Source: a virus
Strand: one strand, 5' to 3'
IMG/VR virus record: IMGVR_UViG_3300047189_000039
Span: 1-25,273 of that record
Length of the DNA stretch: 25,273 nucleotides
Shown: positions 14,364-22,217 of the stretch, piece by piece
Layout of the letters: the number at the start of each line of letters is the position of its first letter
Position numbering within the stretch: position 1 is the first letter of the stretch
Translations under genes and position numbers: made by a program
Notes under the pieces: generated by a model
What the model was told of the DNA's origin: nothing
The model's database searches: none
The model's input: only the letters and a program-made list of their open reading frames with translations

Positions 14364-16268
14364 TTAACTTCCCGATGGTGTAGGTGTAGGTATTGGTACG
14401 ATTTCTTGTTGTGGAATTTGCGATTGAGTTTTTACAGTTGCTAGTGCATTTGTTGCAGTCTGCTGAGCAGCAATAACTTGTTCTTGCGATGTAGCGGCAG
14501 CTGTTGCAGTAGCAAGGTTCAGGTTAATCTGCGACGCAGCATTGTTAGCTGCTGATGATACATTCGTGATGTTTGCAGTATTGTTTGCACTTGCTGGTGT
14601 TGAGCCAGTAACCGGATCAAGTGTAGCATTTGTTCCAGATGTAGGTGTTGATGGATTCGCTGCAAGCGATGTAACGGAACTTAGTGCTGACATAGATGCT
14701 GTTGCTACTGATGTTGGTGTCTGATTATTGCCGTTCTGGTTTGGCACCGTTCCCGTTCCACCACCACCAACAACTGGTGCTACAGATGCCATTCCTGTCA
14801 AGTTTGAACCAGTTGCTGTAGTATATGTTGGCGTTGCTTGATCGTTTGCTGCAATTACTGATCTCAAAATACCCTTGTCAGATAATATCGTTGATTGACC
14901 AGAAGCCAACTTAATTCCATCTCTTTGATCCCAGTTTGGTACCGACGTGTGTGGATCTACACCAAGAGGACGCAATCCACCGGTTGTGAGATCGTGAAGA
15001 TTATGACGTGTTGGAGCGTCTTGATTGAATACCTGAATACCTGGAGCAATGAATACACTATCGTAGCTAAACGTAAGACTAACTTCTGTGCCTTCACTTG
15101 AAGCCATATCAAGATCGTCGAGATCCATCTTCGTGATTTTTGGATTATAAAAGTGCATTTGATTCATCAATGTTCCTGCACGATAAACATGATAAATTGA
15201 AATGCGACGAAGAATGTTTCTTATACCTGTGCTTCCATACGCACCCAACGAACCTGCATAAAGTTGACCTAACGTATTTGGCCACGATGCTGAAATAGGC
15301 GAGTTACCACTTTCAAAACCCATTCCACCACCAACTAGATTGTATGCATTTAGTGGAGCTTGTTGCTGTAACTCAACATCGATATTTGCGATTGGGCTTA
15401 TTAGTTTGAGGTATGTAGTGTAAAATTGAAATGCATTATTGCGATCGTCATCGAGGAACTTCATCGTGATTGGTTGATATACAGTCTTCTTTGCAACTTT
15501 AGTTCTGAAGTTGTACATGTTGATATCTTCATACTCAAAATCAACTGTAGGACGAGTTGTAGACTTGATTACGAATGCTGGATCAATGCCTGGACCTTTC
15601 TTCAATACCTCTTGAAATTCAGGATCAAACTCAAACTCAACAACGAACAAAAACTTATACTTAGGTGCATACTTAATCAAATCTGTTGCATAGTTACCAA
15701 CACCGCATGTTTGTCCAAACTGTGATGCTTGTGGTTGTGTTGCAGGAGTTGCTCCTGTGAACAAGGATGAAATTAACGCTGTACCATTTTGGAAAGCCGA
15801 GAATGCAGCTGGAATATCTTGTGGTCTAAACTTACCTTGACTAACACTATTGTATACTTGCGATGCACCATTCAAAGCATTATTGGCGACACTTGGATTG
15901 AATTGACCTGCTGTGTTCAGTTGGTTCTGATCGATACCAACTGCTTTTAGAACCCACGCCTGTCCATTACCAACTGCAGCTTGTGGAATCTGACTCATAC
16001 CGCCAATACGAACAGCATTTGAAACACCTGCAAGGTAGCTTAATCCTTGACCAACGACACCACCACCAACATTATTTGCTAGGTTAGCAAACGCACCAAC
16101 AACACCGAGCGTTGATGAAAGTGCTAACATTTGTGCTTGAGATTCTGTTTGTGCTCTCTCAAGAACACTTGGGCACCCTGTAGCGTGAGCAACTCCAAAT
16201 ATATCGGGGCTTTTGTTTAGGATTGTTCCTGCAAAGTTAAACAGGTTGAGTCTTGGATCACTTGCCAT
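14364..16268 (-). CDS. Tube-fold tail protein, probable baseplate-tube junction (gp54-like)
   Basis: A 634-residue protein in three parts. Residues 1-195 are Ala/Gly/Ser-rich with helical stretches (A-L-S-S-T-L-G-V-V-G-A-F), as in the N-terminus of T4 gp54. Residues 197-430 carry a tail-tube-like domain (Y-K-F-L-F-V-V-E-F-E-F...Y-Q-P-I-T-M-K-F-L-D-D...N-P-K-I-T-K-M-D-L-D-D...V-S-L-T-F-S-Y-D). Residues 430-634 are a low-complexity Ala/Thr/Ser/Asn tail ending in a Pro/Thr stretch. It follows gp19 directly but has its own terminator-promoter boundary, CATAAATA and AAGGAA. T4 gp54 has 320 residues, so both ends are extended. It could instead be a second tube or tail-tip protein. Confidence 0.6.
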   Translation of the reverse strand: MASDPRLNLFNFAGTILNKSPDIFGVAHATGCPSVLERAQTESQAQMLALSSTLGVVGAFANLANNVGGGVVGQGLSYLAGVSNAVRIGGMSQIPQAAVGNGQAWVLKAVGIDQNQLNTAGQFNPSVANNALNGASQVYNSVSQGKFRPQDIPAAFSAFQNGTALISSLFTGATPATQPQASQFGQTCGVGNYATDLIKYAPKYKFLFVVEFEFDPEFQEVLKKGPGIDPAFVIKSTTRPTVDFEYEDINMYNFRTKVAKKTVYQPITMKFLDDDRNNAFQFYTTYLKLISPIANIDVELQQQAPLNAYNLVGGGMGFESGNSPISASWPNTLGQLYAGSLGAYGSTGIRNILRRISIYHVYRAGTLMNQMHFYNPKITKMDLDDLDMASSEGTEVSLTFSYDSVFIAPGIQVFNQDAPTRHNLHDLTTGGLRPLGVDPHTSVPNWDQRDGIKLASGQSTILSDKGILRSVIAANDQATPTYTTATGSNLTGMASVAPVVGGGGTGTVPNQNGNNQTPTSVATASMSALSSVTSLAANPSTPTSGTNATLDPVTGSTPASANNTANITNVSSAANNAASQINLNLATATAAATSQEQVIAAQQTATNALATVKTQSQIPQQEIVPIPTPTPSGS

Positions 16269-16292
16269 TCATAGTTCCTTGATAGGTGAAAG

Positions 16293-16300
16293 TATTTATG
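16293..16300 (-). promoter_or_regulatory. Late promoter element CATAAATA
   Basis: Minus-strand element 25 bases before the ATG at 16268, placed just beyond the gp19 terminator. Predicted leader is about 19 nt with AAGGAA at its end. Confidence 0.7.
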
Positions 16301-16316
16301 GAAAGGATAAGGGGGT

Positions 16317-16343
16317 AAAAAGAGGGCGCCGAAGCGCCCTCTT
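16317..16343 (-). terminator. Intrinsic terminator with UUCG loop after gp19
   Basis: On the minus strand AAGAGGGCGC / GCGCCCTCTT (10 bp) encloses a TTCG tetraloop and is followed by a T-run, a classic strong rho-independent terminator. A weaker CTCAC...GTGAG hairpin at 16346-16361 precedes it. Confidence 0.92.
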
Positions 16344-16364
16344 AACTCACGTCCGTGTGAGAAC

Positions 16365-16991
16365 TTATGGCTGGTTATTGTTTTGTGTACCGTTTGGAAC
16401 ACGACCAGCACCACCAAGAGCTGAACCAGGACCTGTTGTGTAGGTACCGATTGTCTGGAACGCATGATCAAAACGCATGCTGATATCAATCTTGACAGCT
16501 TCAGATGCAGAGTAGTCCAAATTGTTGTAGTTGACATTCTTCAACCAGCAACCTTCTAATGTCCATGTCTCCAATACTTGCTCGTTTCCATCCAACATAT
16601 CCAAGTACGTTACGAACTTGTATAGTGAACCTTCAGGAGCTGTTGCCAACCATGGACCCTGTGTACCAATCAAGTACTGCTGAGCCTGTAGCTGGTTTGT
16701 GAGAACTTGTGAAGCACTCGATGTAATATCGTCTTCGATAGAAATCTTGATTTCTTCCCATGAATGCTTTGCAGCAATCCATGCGCGTGAATTATAACGG
16801 TTCAACGCAACTTCTTCAAAGCTAAGTGTTGGACGATCCATGGTAACAACCTGCATGCTCAATGGCTGTGCATCGCCGTTTGTACCGGGACCGCCAATGC
16901 CTGCAAACGTTGCACGCCAACGGTTCTTAAGCTTTGGTTGGAGAATACCTGTACCTACGCCAGGAATACCGATATCGTTAATATTTGCCAT
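16365..16991 (-). CDS. gp19: Tail tube protein
   Basis: A 208-residue protein, longer than the 163 of T4 gp19 because of a Gly/Asn/Gln-rich C-terminal tail (about 185-208). The tube fold is visible in K-N-R-W-R-A-T-F (22-29), M-D-R-P-T-L-S-F-E-E-V-A-L-N-R-Y-N (51-67), W-E-E-I-K-I-S-I-E-D-D (78-88), W-T-L-E-G-C-W-L-K-N-V-N-Y-N-N-L-D-Y (142-159) and V-K-I-D-I-S-M-R-F-D-H-A (166-177). It polymerises inside the sheath. AAGGATGG precedes the ATG. The gene is next to the sheath gene, with a weak late-type element between, and ends at a strong terminator, so tube mRNA can be made separately in high amount. Confidence 0.9.
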   Translation of the reverse strand: MANINDIGIPGVGTGILQPKLKNRWRATFAGIGGPGTNGDAQPLSMQVVTMDRPTLSFEEVALNRYNSRAWIAAKHSWEEIKISIEDDITSSASQVLTNQLQAQQYLIGTQGPWLATAPEGSLYKFVTYLDMLDGNEQVLETWTLEGCWLKNVNYNNLDYSASEAVKIDISMRFDHAFQTIGTYTTGPGSALGGAGRVPNGTQNNNQP

Positions 16992-17016
16992 GTTTATCCA
17001 TCCTTATCAATACGTG

Positions 17017-17024
17017 TATTTACA
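17017..17024 (-). promoter_or_regulatory. Weak late promoter-like element TGTAAATA
   Basis: One internal mismatch to NATAAATA, 26 bases before the gp19 ATG, the spacing seen for better elements. It could allow tube expression apart from the sheath. Confidence 0.4.
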
Positions 17025-17028
17025 TTAA

Positions 17029-19173
17029 TTAGACTGAAGGCGAAGCACCTGCTGTATTAAGCGAAGCACCTGTTGCAACAATCGTGATTGGGATGTAAAT
17101 GAATTCCGCTGCCTTTACAGGCTTCAAAGCTACATCGATAATCAACGAATTTGCGTCAACAACCGCTGGTGTGTTGTTTGAACTATCGCAAACCGTTGCG
17201 AAGTCATACAAGCCACGTTGTGTGACCAAATTACCTAGGAAACTATCAACCATTGTCTTCAAGTTATTTTGGGTCAAAGTATCGTTTGGCTCGAATACGA
17301 ATGCCAATGCTGACTTACGTAGTGAACGTGCGATGTACTTAACTAGACGCGAAACATTGATACGGTCGAGTGCTGTTGCAGTCGTACCTGTCGATGTTTT
17401 TTGTCCCCAAACAACGAAGCCGTTACCTGGGAAGAACGCCAGTGGGTTAATGCCACCAGCTGCTGTGTAAGCGTACATTACATCGCGCTGTCCCTGGTTT
17501 GGGTGCAAGCTAACGAACGTTGTAGCCGTTCCAGGTGTTCCCGTGAAGTAGCCAATATCATTGACACCCGAGATCTTACCACGGTTCAAACCTGCTGGTG
17601 CAAACCACTCGAAAGATACGTTGTCGCTAAATGCCATCGTTGTTAGTGCTTGTGCACTTGATGGAACCATAATCGTTGTACCGTCAAGGTTTGTTGTCAA
17701 AATGTGTGGGTAGTAGTAGCAAATGTTACCGGCAACGTCAATAACACGTGCAACTGAAGCTGCCCATGTTGAAAGCTGATCTGGATTATCGCCCATTGGT
17801 GTATCACCAATTACGAGAACTTCTGAGTTCAAGTAGTTGACAACAAGTGCCTGCATATTCGTTGCACACTCTGGATAACCAGGTGTTAGAATCAAGTTGT
17901 ATTCAATTGTTTCAGAACGAATGTCTTGGTTGCTATTGATAACTGCATTCAATGCCTGAACAATAGCTGCGCGGCGTGATGCATCATCTGTACCAAGAGA
18001 TGTCTTAAACAAGAAGTTATTTGTCCACTGGAATTCATCACCAGCTTGTGTTAGCAAGTTACCTGCTTCTGCTGCTGTGAATTGGCCTGGAACCGTACCA
18101 CCCTCAAGTGTGTTGAACCATTCGTTCAACAAGCCAAGGATACCAATAAACGTACCGGTTTGTGGCTGTGTGAACCCGTTTGCATATACAGCAAATGGAG
18201 TCAATGTCTGGTCGTTCATGAAGTCTTCTTGCAACGTTGTTGGCGTTGTTGGAATACCAAATGAGTAATCTTGCCAGATGAATGCCGTTGCCTGAACAAT
18301 CAATGCATACAAGCTCGTGTGGTCAATTGTTACTGCATATCCATTCGTACCTGGAACTGCTGTGTTGAATTGAACAAAGCTAGGATCAACTGATGCAAAC
18401 AATGGATTTGCACCCGAATCTGCAATCGAGATTGTTGATGATGAACCAACCGTTGCGCTAGTAACGACAATGTTACCAGCAATTAATGAAGCTGTTCCAA
18501 ATACTCCAAGTGTTGCATTAATCGATGTTAGCAATTGAGCAACCGTCAAACCGTTAATTGCAATTGACAATGGGTGTGCAACAGTATCGATAGTAATCGT
18601 TGCTGTGTATGGTGTTGCTGGTAGGGCGGTGATAACTGTTGCATTTGTCAATAAACCACCATAGTTAACAGTCTGTGTTGCAGCTGTTGATGGTGATGAA
18701 GGTGACAATTGGTTGTTAACGTTGTACTGAGCAATCCACTGGTTGACCAAATTTTCAAGAACCGAGGTAGCAACATCAATGTCGCCTTGCCATGTTGCCT
18801 GAATGTCTGCAAAATTTGTATCCAAGTTAACATTTGCGCGGACCGTGTAAGCGAAGTTACCTTGACCTAGGAACATATTCAACGCTGCTAGACCATATTC
18901 GTTTGTGGAATCACCGTTGTTTGGCTGACCGTTTGTAGTATTGAAGTAAGGAATACCAAACGTTGATTGGCTCTGTTGTAGAGAGGTGATTGTGCGAACA
19001 ACACCATACTCTTGGGTACCAGGAGCAATAGGGCTGCTTGGGGTCGTTGGGCTAATTGGCTTATTCTCGCGAGTTGCAAGAATAATTAGTGGAACGGTTG
19101 GGGCTGACGCAGGAACAAAATAGCTCTTGTCAGTAACTGTTACACTTACACCTGGGCTAACTAATGTTGCCAT
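17029..19173 (-). CDS. gp18: Tail sheath protein
   Basis: A 714-residue protein against 659 for T4 gp18. The N-terminus M-A-T-L-V-S-P-G-V-S-V-T-V-T-D-K-S is the typical sheath start; the C-terminal domain contains I-N-V-S-R-L-V-K-Y-I-A-R-S-L-R-K-S-A, and F-V-F-E-P-N-D and F-I-Y-I-P-I-T-I strands, as in contractile sheaths. The middle (about 140-290) is a Thr/Ala/Val-rich insertion with I-N-G-L-T-V-A-Q-L-L-T-S-I, probably a surface protrusion domain. ATG at 19173 follows AAGGAG, and a perfect TATAAATA lies 63 bases upstream. The sheath drives contraction with gp19, gp15 and the baseplate. Confidence 0.93.
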   Translation of the reverse strand: MATLVSPGVSVTVTDKSYFVPASAPTVPLIILATRENKPISPTTPSSPIAPGTQEYGVVRTITSLQQSQSTFGIPYFNTTNGQPNNGDSTNEYGLAALNMFLGQGNFAYTVRANVNLDTNFADIQATWQGDIDVATSVLENLVNQWIAQYNVNNQLSPSSPSTAATQTVNYGGLLTNATVITALPATPYTATITIDTVAHPLSIAINGLTVAQLLTSINATLGVFGTASLIAGNIVVTSATVGSSSTISIADSGANPLFASVDPSFVQFNTAVPGTNGYAVTIDHTSLYALIVQATAFIWQDYSFGIPTTPTTLQEDFMNDQTLTPFAVYANGFTQPQTGTFIGILGLLNEWFNTLEGGTVPGQFTAAEAGNLLTQAGDEFQWTNNFLFKTSLGTDDASRRAAIVQALNAVINSNQDIRSETIEYNLILTPGYPECATNMQALVVNYLNSEVLVIGDTPMGDNPDQLSTWAASVARVIDVAGNICYYYPHILTTNLDGTTIMVPSSAQALTTMAFSDNVSFEWFAPAGLNRGKISGVNDIGYFTGTPGTATTFVSLHPNQGQRDVMYAYTAAGGINPLAFFPGNGFVVWGQKTSTGTTATALDRINVSRLVKYIARSLRKSALAFVFEPNDTLTQNNLKTMVDSFLGNLVTQRGLYDFATVCDSSNNTPAVVDANSLIIDVALKPVKAAEFIYIPITIVATGASLNTAGASPSV

Positions 19174-19235
19174 ATTAAAATCTCCTTATCTCTCACCTTT
19201 TAGATCGCCTAGACTACGTTTGGGTAGTATGCGAT

Positions 19236-19243
19236 TATTTATA
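19236..19243 (-). promoter_or_regulatory. T4-type late promoter, perfect TATAAATA, before the sheath gene
   Basis: Exact core in the 105-bp gap between gp15 and gp18. Predicted start near 19230 gives a leader of about 57 nt with AAGGAG before the sheath ATG. Confidence 0.78.
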
Positions 19244-19267
19244 GCTTGTCGCTGTTCGAAAACCATT

Positions 19268-19314
19268 TTTTCCTTGAATTACGGTTTATTGATGTCAATA
19301 TTATTCAAGGAAAA
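19268..19314. repeat. Long inverted repeat with nested hairpin at the gp15 stop codon
   Basis: Arms TTTTCCTTGAAT (19268-19279) and ATTCAAGGAAAA (19303-19314) are perfect complements over 12 bases. Inside is a second hairpin, TATTGA-TG-TCAATA (19287-19300). The gp15 stop codon lies at the edge of the arm. No proper T-run follows on either strand. Confidence 0.8.
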
Positions 19315-20088
19315 CAGGTCTATATAAGTTGCGCCTTCGGCATTAAGTGCGTCAAGAACACTGTACGAATCACTGAAGTTCGTTGCTGATGAGACAACAG
19401 CCAAACGGACCTTGATGTTATCGATGTAGTTCTGACGGAAATTTGCGGGACCAGAAAGATAGAAGATCACTTCAAAAAACAACACCGACTGGATGACACG
19501 TCTGTCAGCACCAGCAGGAAAATTCTCTTCCCAATTGATGTTCGTCATTTCGACGGTTGTTATTTGGGTCATATCAAGCGGATCATCACTCGTCTGAATT
19601 TGTACGCTAGGGTCAAATAGAATCATGATTTGTTCCATGATCTGGTGATGTTGAAGTGTGTTGCTTGCATATACACTTAACTCAAATACCGCACGATATG
19701 GGACTGGTTGAATCTGACGATAGACACCAACGTTGTTTGGAAATGGTTGACCGTTGTTCAATGCAACAGTTTGACGGCGAGTTGCACCAACACCTTTTCT
19801 CTTGTCAGGTGCTTGTGCAATACTACGCAAGTATGCACTCATTGCTGGAAGACGCAAAGGCTTGTTTTGTGTTTGATCGCCCTTGATCCAAGCAACAACT
19901 CTGTCTCTGCTGCCGTACACAACAGGAACTTTGATTAGACGTGCTGGAAGATCAGTACTAGCACCAACTTTAACTTGGAGTTCAGAAAAGATAGCCATAA
20001 ACTGAACGCAGTAGCGTTTTAACTGTTCATCAAAATAGTAGTCGCTATCGTCGCAAAATGTTTCTGCTGGTGGTGATGTATCTGTCAT
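19279..20088 (-). CDS. gp15: Tail terminator / sheath stabiliser
   Basis: A 269-residue protein against 272 for T4 gp15. The pattern matches: Y-F-D-E-Q-L-K-R-Y-C-V-Q-F-M-A-I-F-S-E-L-Q-V-K near 18-40, a V-P-V-V-Y-G-S-R-D-R segment near 54-63, Y-R-A-V-F-E-L-S-V-Y (133-142) and I-M-E-Q-I-M-I-L-F-D-P (150-160). In T4 the gp15 ring caps the completed tail and binds the gp13/gp14 neck. The ATG shares one base with the gp14 stop (TAATG), so the two are translationally coupled. It lies between neck and sheath genes, as in T4 (13-14-15). Confidence 0.85.
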   Translation of the reverse strand: MTDTSPPAETFCDDSDYYFDEQLKRYCVQFMAIFSELQVKVGASTDLPARLIKVPVVYGSRDRVVAWIKGDQTQNKPLRLPAMSAYLRSIAQAPDKRKGVGATRRQTVALNNGQPFPNNVGVYRQIQPVPYRAVFELSVYASNTLQHHQIMEQIMILFDPSVQIQTSDDPLDMTQITTVEMTNINWEENFPAGADRRVIQSVLFFEVIFYLSGPANFRQNYIDNIKVRLAVVSSATNFSDSYSVLDALNAEGATYIDLFSLNNIDINKP

Positions 20089-21878
20089 TATAGTATCTCG
20101 GGATCATTTGGTGGATCGCACTGAGGAATTGGTTTTTCAATAACCGCATGCTCTTTGCGAATGCCGCTTGAGTGAATAAACTCTTCAAGCGTTGGTTTTC
20201 TTGGGTTGTATATTTCACGCCAGTCGGTTTCAAGATATACCCACTGATTCTTTGCTGCAGAGTATCTATACAAACGAGCCGGGATACCTTCTGAAGGACC
20301 AATATATGTCATTCTGTGATAGGCTTTATCTTTTGCATTTTGTGTTGGTGGAAGCGTAGGACCTTCTGTAAATGGTGCATTGTTTGGAGGCATTGCATCT
20401 TCGCCATAGATTCCTTTCTTGTTCAAACTAATCTTTGATAGTGCACCTAGAGGCATGCCTTGTGTGGCAGCACTTGCTTTTTGTTCATCTGAAAACTCTT
20501 GGATGTAACCAGAGGTTTCACGACCATTTTCAGGTACGTTATCAAGAGCTGTTGTCTTGATGAACGTTGCAATGTCAGAAAAGTCTTGGAAGTTAGGATT
20601 ACGACCATTTCCTTGATTCATCAAACCATCGCCGCCCCTTACTGGTTGCTCTGCAAGATCACCAAAGATGTCTTGTGTCTCTTCAGAAGCGTATGCAGGC
20701 TGAGCTGTGACCTTGAGTAACAAAGGAACCCACGTTGGTGTATAGCCATTTGCGGCCCATGTTACATCCGTAACTTCCATCCATTTGTAAACTGGAGTCA
20801 AAGATGATGAGTATTGTGTCTCACTTGGAAGACGAACAATATCACCAATGACAAGTGGACGACCAAGAATTGCGACACATGATGTGAAGCTAATCTGTAG
20901 GTTGTATGTCAATGCAGGAAGCTCAATACCAAAGCGGGAGAGTTCTGTACTTGCTTCAACAATGCTGTAATAGCCCTTCATCAAAACTGGATCTGTTTCA
21001 TACGCGCGATCTCTATTCTCCAACAAAATTTTGTCTTGGATATTACCAACGTTGATCGTTTCATAGTTGTGGTACAATTGCAAAGCCTGAACGCCCCAAT
21101 AGTCGGTTGTTCCAGTTCCACCTGTTTGAGGTGTTGTTCCGGGTATGCAAGGATCTACAGTGCCACCATTAAATTTTGTTGGACGTAGACGCCAGTATCT
21201 TGCTGGAGCTGAATGCTTCATCAAAATCGTATTGAACTTGTCATCGTCTGGTAGTGTTGCTAACCCAGCACCATACCACTTACAGTTGTCGTTTGAGTAT
21301 TCGAGACGAACTTGCGTAACACGATTCTTCTGGTTAGCTGATTGCTTAATAGCAAATGCTGTGATGTGCTTGTTAATTTGAGTGTCAATACCGTACATGC
21401 GGCGTGTCTGGTCGAGCGTCTTGATATAACCAAAATCGTACCCTAAAAAGGCGGATGAGGTTACTCCTGACCCAATTTGGATAGAATGCCACTCAGAGAC
21501 ATATGTCTCAAATGCATTAGAAGCGGGATATACCGGTGCAAAACCGCCCGAAATCGCTTGTCCATGACCAGTTGCATCTACCAGCTTACATTGTTCGTGG
21601 ACACCTAGGAGCTTGTATACGTAGACGTCTGCTCCAGCTATATTGATCGATTCGGTAATCATCGAATCTTGAACGCAAGCATCATTATTTTGGGTTAGTT
21701 GAAACGCATACGACTTCAAATCAACTGTCGTTGGAGGACAGTCAAGTGCTATTCCTGGACGGAATGGAACATAGCCATTTGGATTTGGTGGGTTCTCAGG
21801 TCCTGTGTTGAAGTCTGGACCTGTTGTACTACCAGATGCCAAAGAATATGGATTTGGGCATGCTGGATTATTTGCCAT
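20088..21878 (-). CDS. gp14: Neck protein gp14-like, with inserted discoidin-like (F5/8 type C) module
   Basis: A 596-residue protein from ATG 21878 (GGAGAA upstream; an in-frame ATG at 21896 lacks a ribosome site). T4 gp14 has 256 residues. Residues 57-100 resemble the gp14 start (Q-D-S-M-I-T-E-S-I-N-I-A-G-A-D-V-Y-V-Y). The gp14 pattern resumes at 277-410 (L-S-R-F-G-I-E-L-P...G-R-P-L-V-I-G-D-I-V-R-L-P...Y-K-W-M-E-V-T-D-V). Between them, 105-275 looks like an F5/8 type C domain: P-A-S-N-A-F-E...E-W-H-S, L-G-Y-D-F-G, V-T-Q-V-R-L-E-Y-S-N-D-N-C-K-W, A-R-Y-W-R-L-R-P, with W-G-V-Q-A-L-Q-L-Y at the end. Such domains bind glycans or lipids. Residues 410-596 form an unrecognised C-terminal extension. 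Confidence 0.7.
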   Translation of the reverse strand: MANNPACPNPYSLASGSTTGPDFNTGPENPPNPNGYVPFRPGIALDCPPTTVDLKSYAFQLTQNNDACVQDSMITESINIAGADVYVYKLLGVHEQCKLVDATGHGQAISGGFAPVYPASNAFETYVSEWHSIQIGSGVTSSAFLGYDFGYIKTLDQTRRMYGIDTQINKHITAFAIKQSANQKNRVTQVRLEYSNDNCKWYGAGLATLPDDDKFNTILMKHSAPARYWRLRPTKFNGGTVDPCIPGTTPQTGGTGTTDYWGVQALQLYHNYETINVGNIQDKILLENRDRAYETDPVLMKGYYSIVEASTELSRFGIELPALTYNLQISFTSCVAILGRPLVIGDIVRLPSETQYSSSLTPVYKWMEVTDVTWAANGYTPTWVPLLLKVTAQPAYASEETQDIFGDLAEQPVRGGDGLMNQGNGRNPNFQDFSDIATFIKTTALDNVPENGRETSGYIQEFSDEQKASAATQGMPLGALSKISLNKKGIYGEDAMPPNNAPFTEGPTLPPTQNAKDKAYHRMTYIGPSEGIPARLYRYSAAKNQWVYLETDWREIYNPRKPTLEEFIHSSGIRKEHAVIEKPIPQCDPPNDPEIL

Positions 21879-22215
21879 CTTTGTTCTTCTCCGCATACGA
21901 CTTAAACGATTCAGGCCCCTTTGTCTTGTATTCCATTTTCTTCAGACGGGAATAGTAATCAGGTAATTCACTAAGGTGATCCTTAGTGATATTCTTTGCT
22001 GTACGCTTATCGCTTGTATGTTCTGTTTCTACTTCAATTCCCATAGCAAGTTCTTGTGGGTCAAAGTGACTATCAGTTACGTCATCATGCTTACCAATAG
22101 TAATCTTCTTGCCCTTGTACTCAACTTCCTCCTCTTCACGATCGCACTTGCAGGCATGTAGTCCGCAAATTGGGCAAATCATTTCATTAAGTTGTACAAG
22201 TTCAAAGAGTTTCAT
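21868..22215 (-). CDS. Small Cys-rich zinc-ribbon-like phage protein between neck genes
   Basis: A 115-residue charged protein. C14-P-I-C17-G-L-H20-A-C22-K-C24 is a compact zinc-binding candidate. Residues 45-95 read F-D-P-Q-E-L-A-M-G-I-E-V-E-T-E-H-T, then A-K-N-I-T-K-D-H-L-S-E-L-P-D-Y-Y-S-R-L-K-K-M-E, a signature I recognise from small conserved phage proteins of unknown function (DUF5661-like). It starts two bases after the gp13-like stop and overlaps gp14 by 11 bases, so it is coupled to both neck genes. It may be an assembly factor or part of the neck; no function is established. Confidence 0.7.
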   Translation of the reverse strand: MKLFELVQLNEMICPICGLHACKCDREEEEVEYKGKKITIGKHDDVTDSHFDPQELAMGIEVETEHTSDKRTAKNITKDHLSELPDYYSRLKKMEYKTKGPESFKSYAEKNKDGK

Positions 22216-22217
22216 AA

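Noticed and set aside
21879-21896. ATG 21896 as the start of gp14
   Set aside because: It has no ribosome site, whereas ATG 21878 follows GGAGAA and gives a smaller 11-base overlap with the upstream gene.
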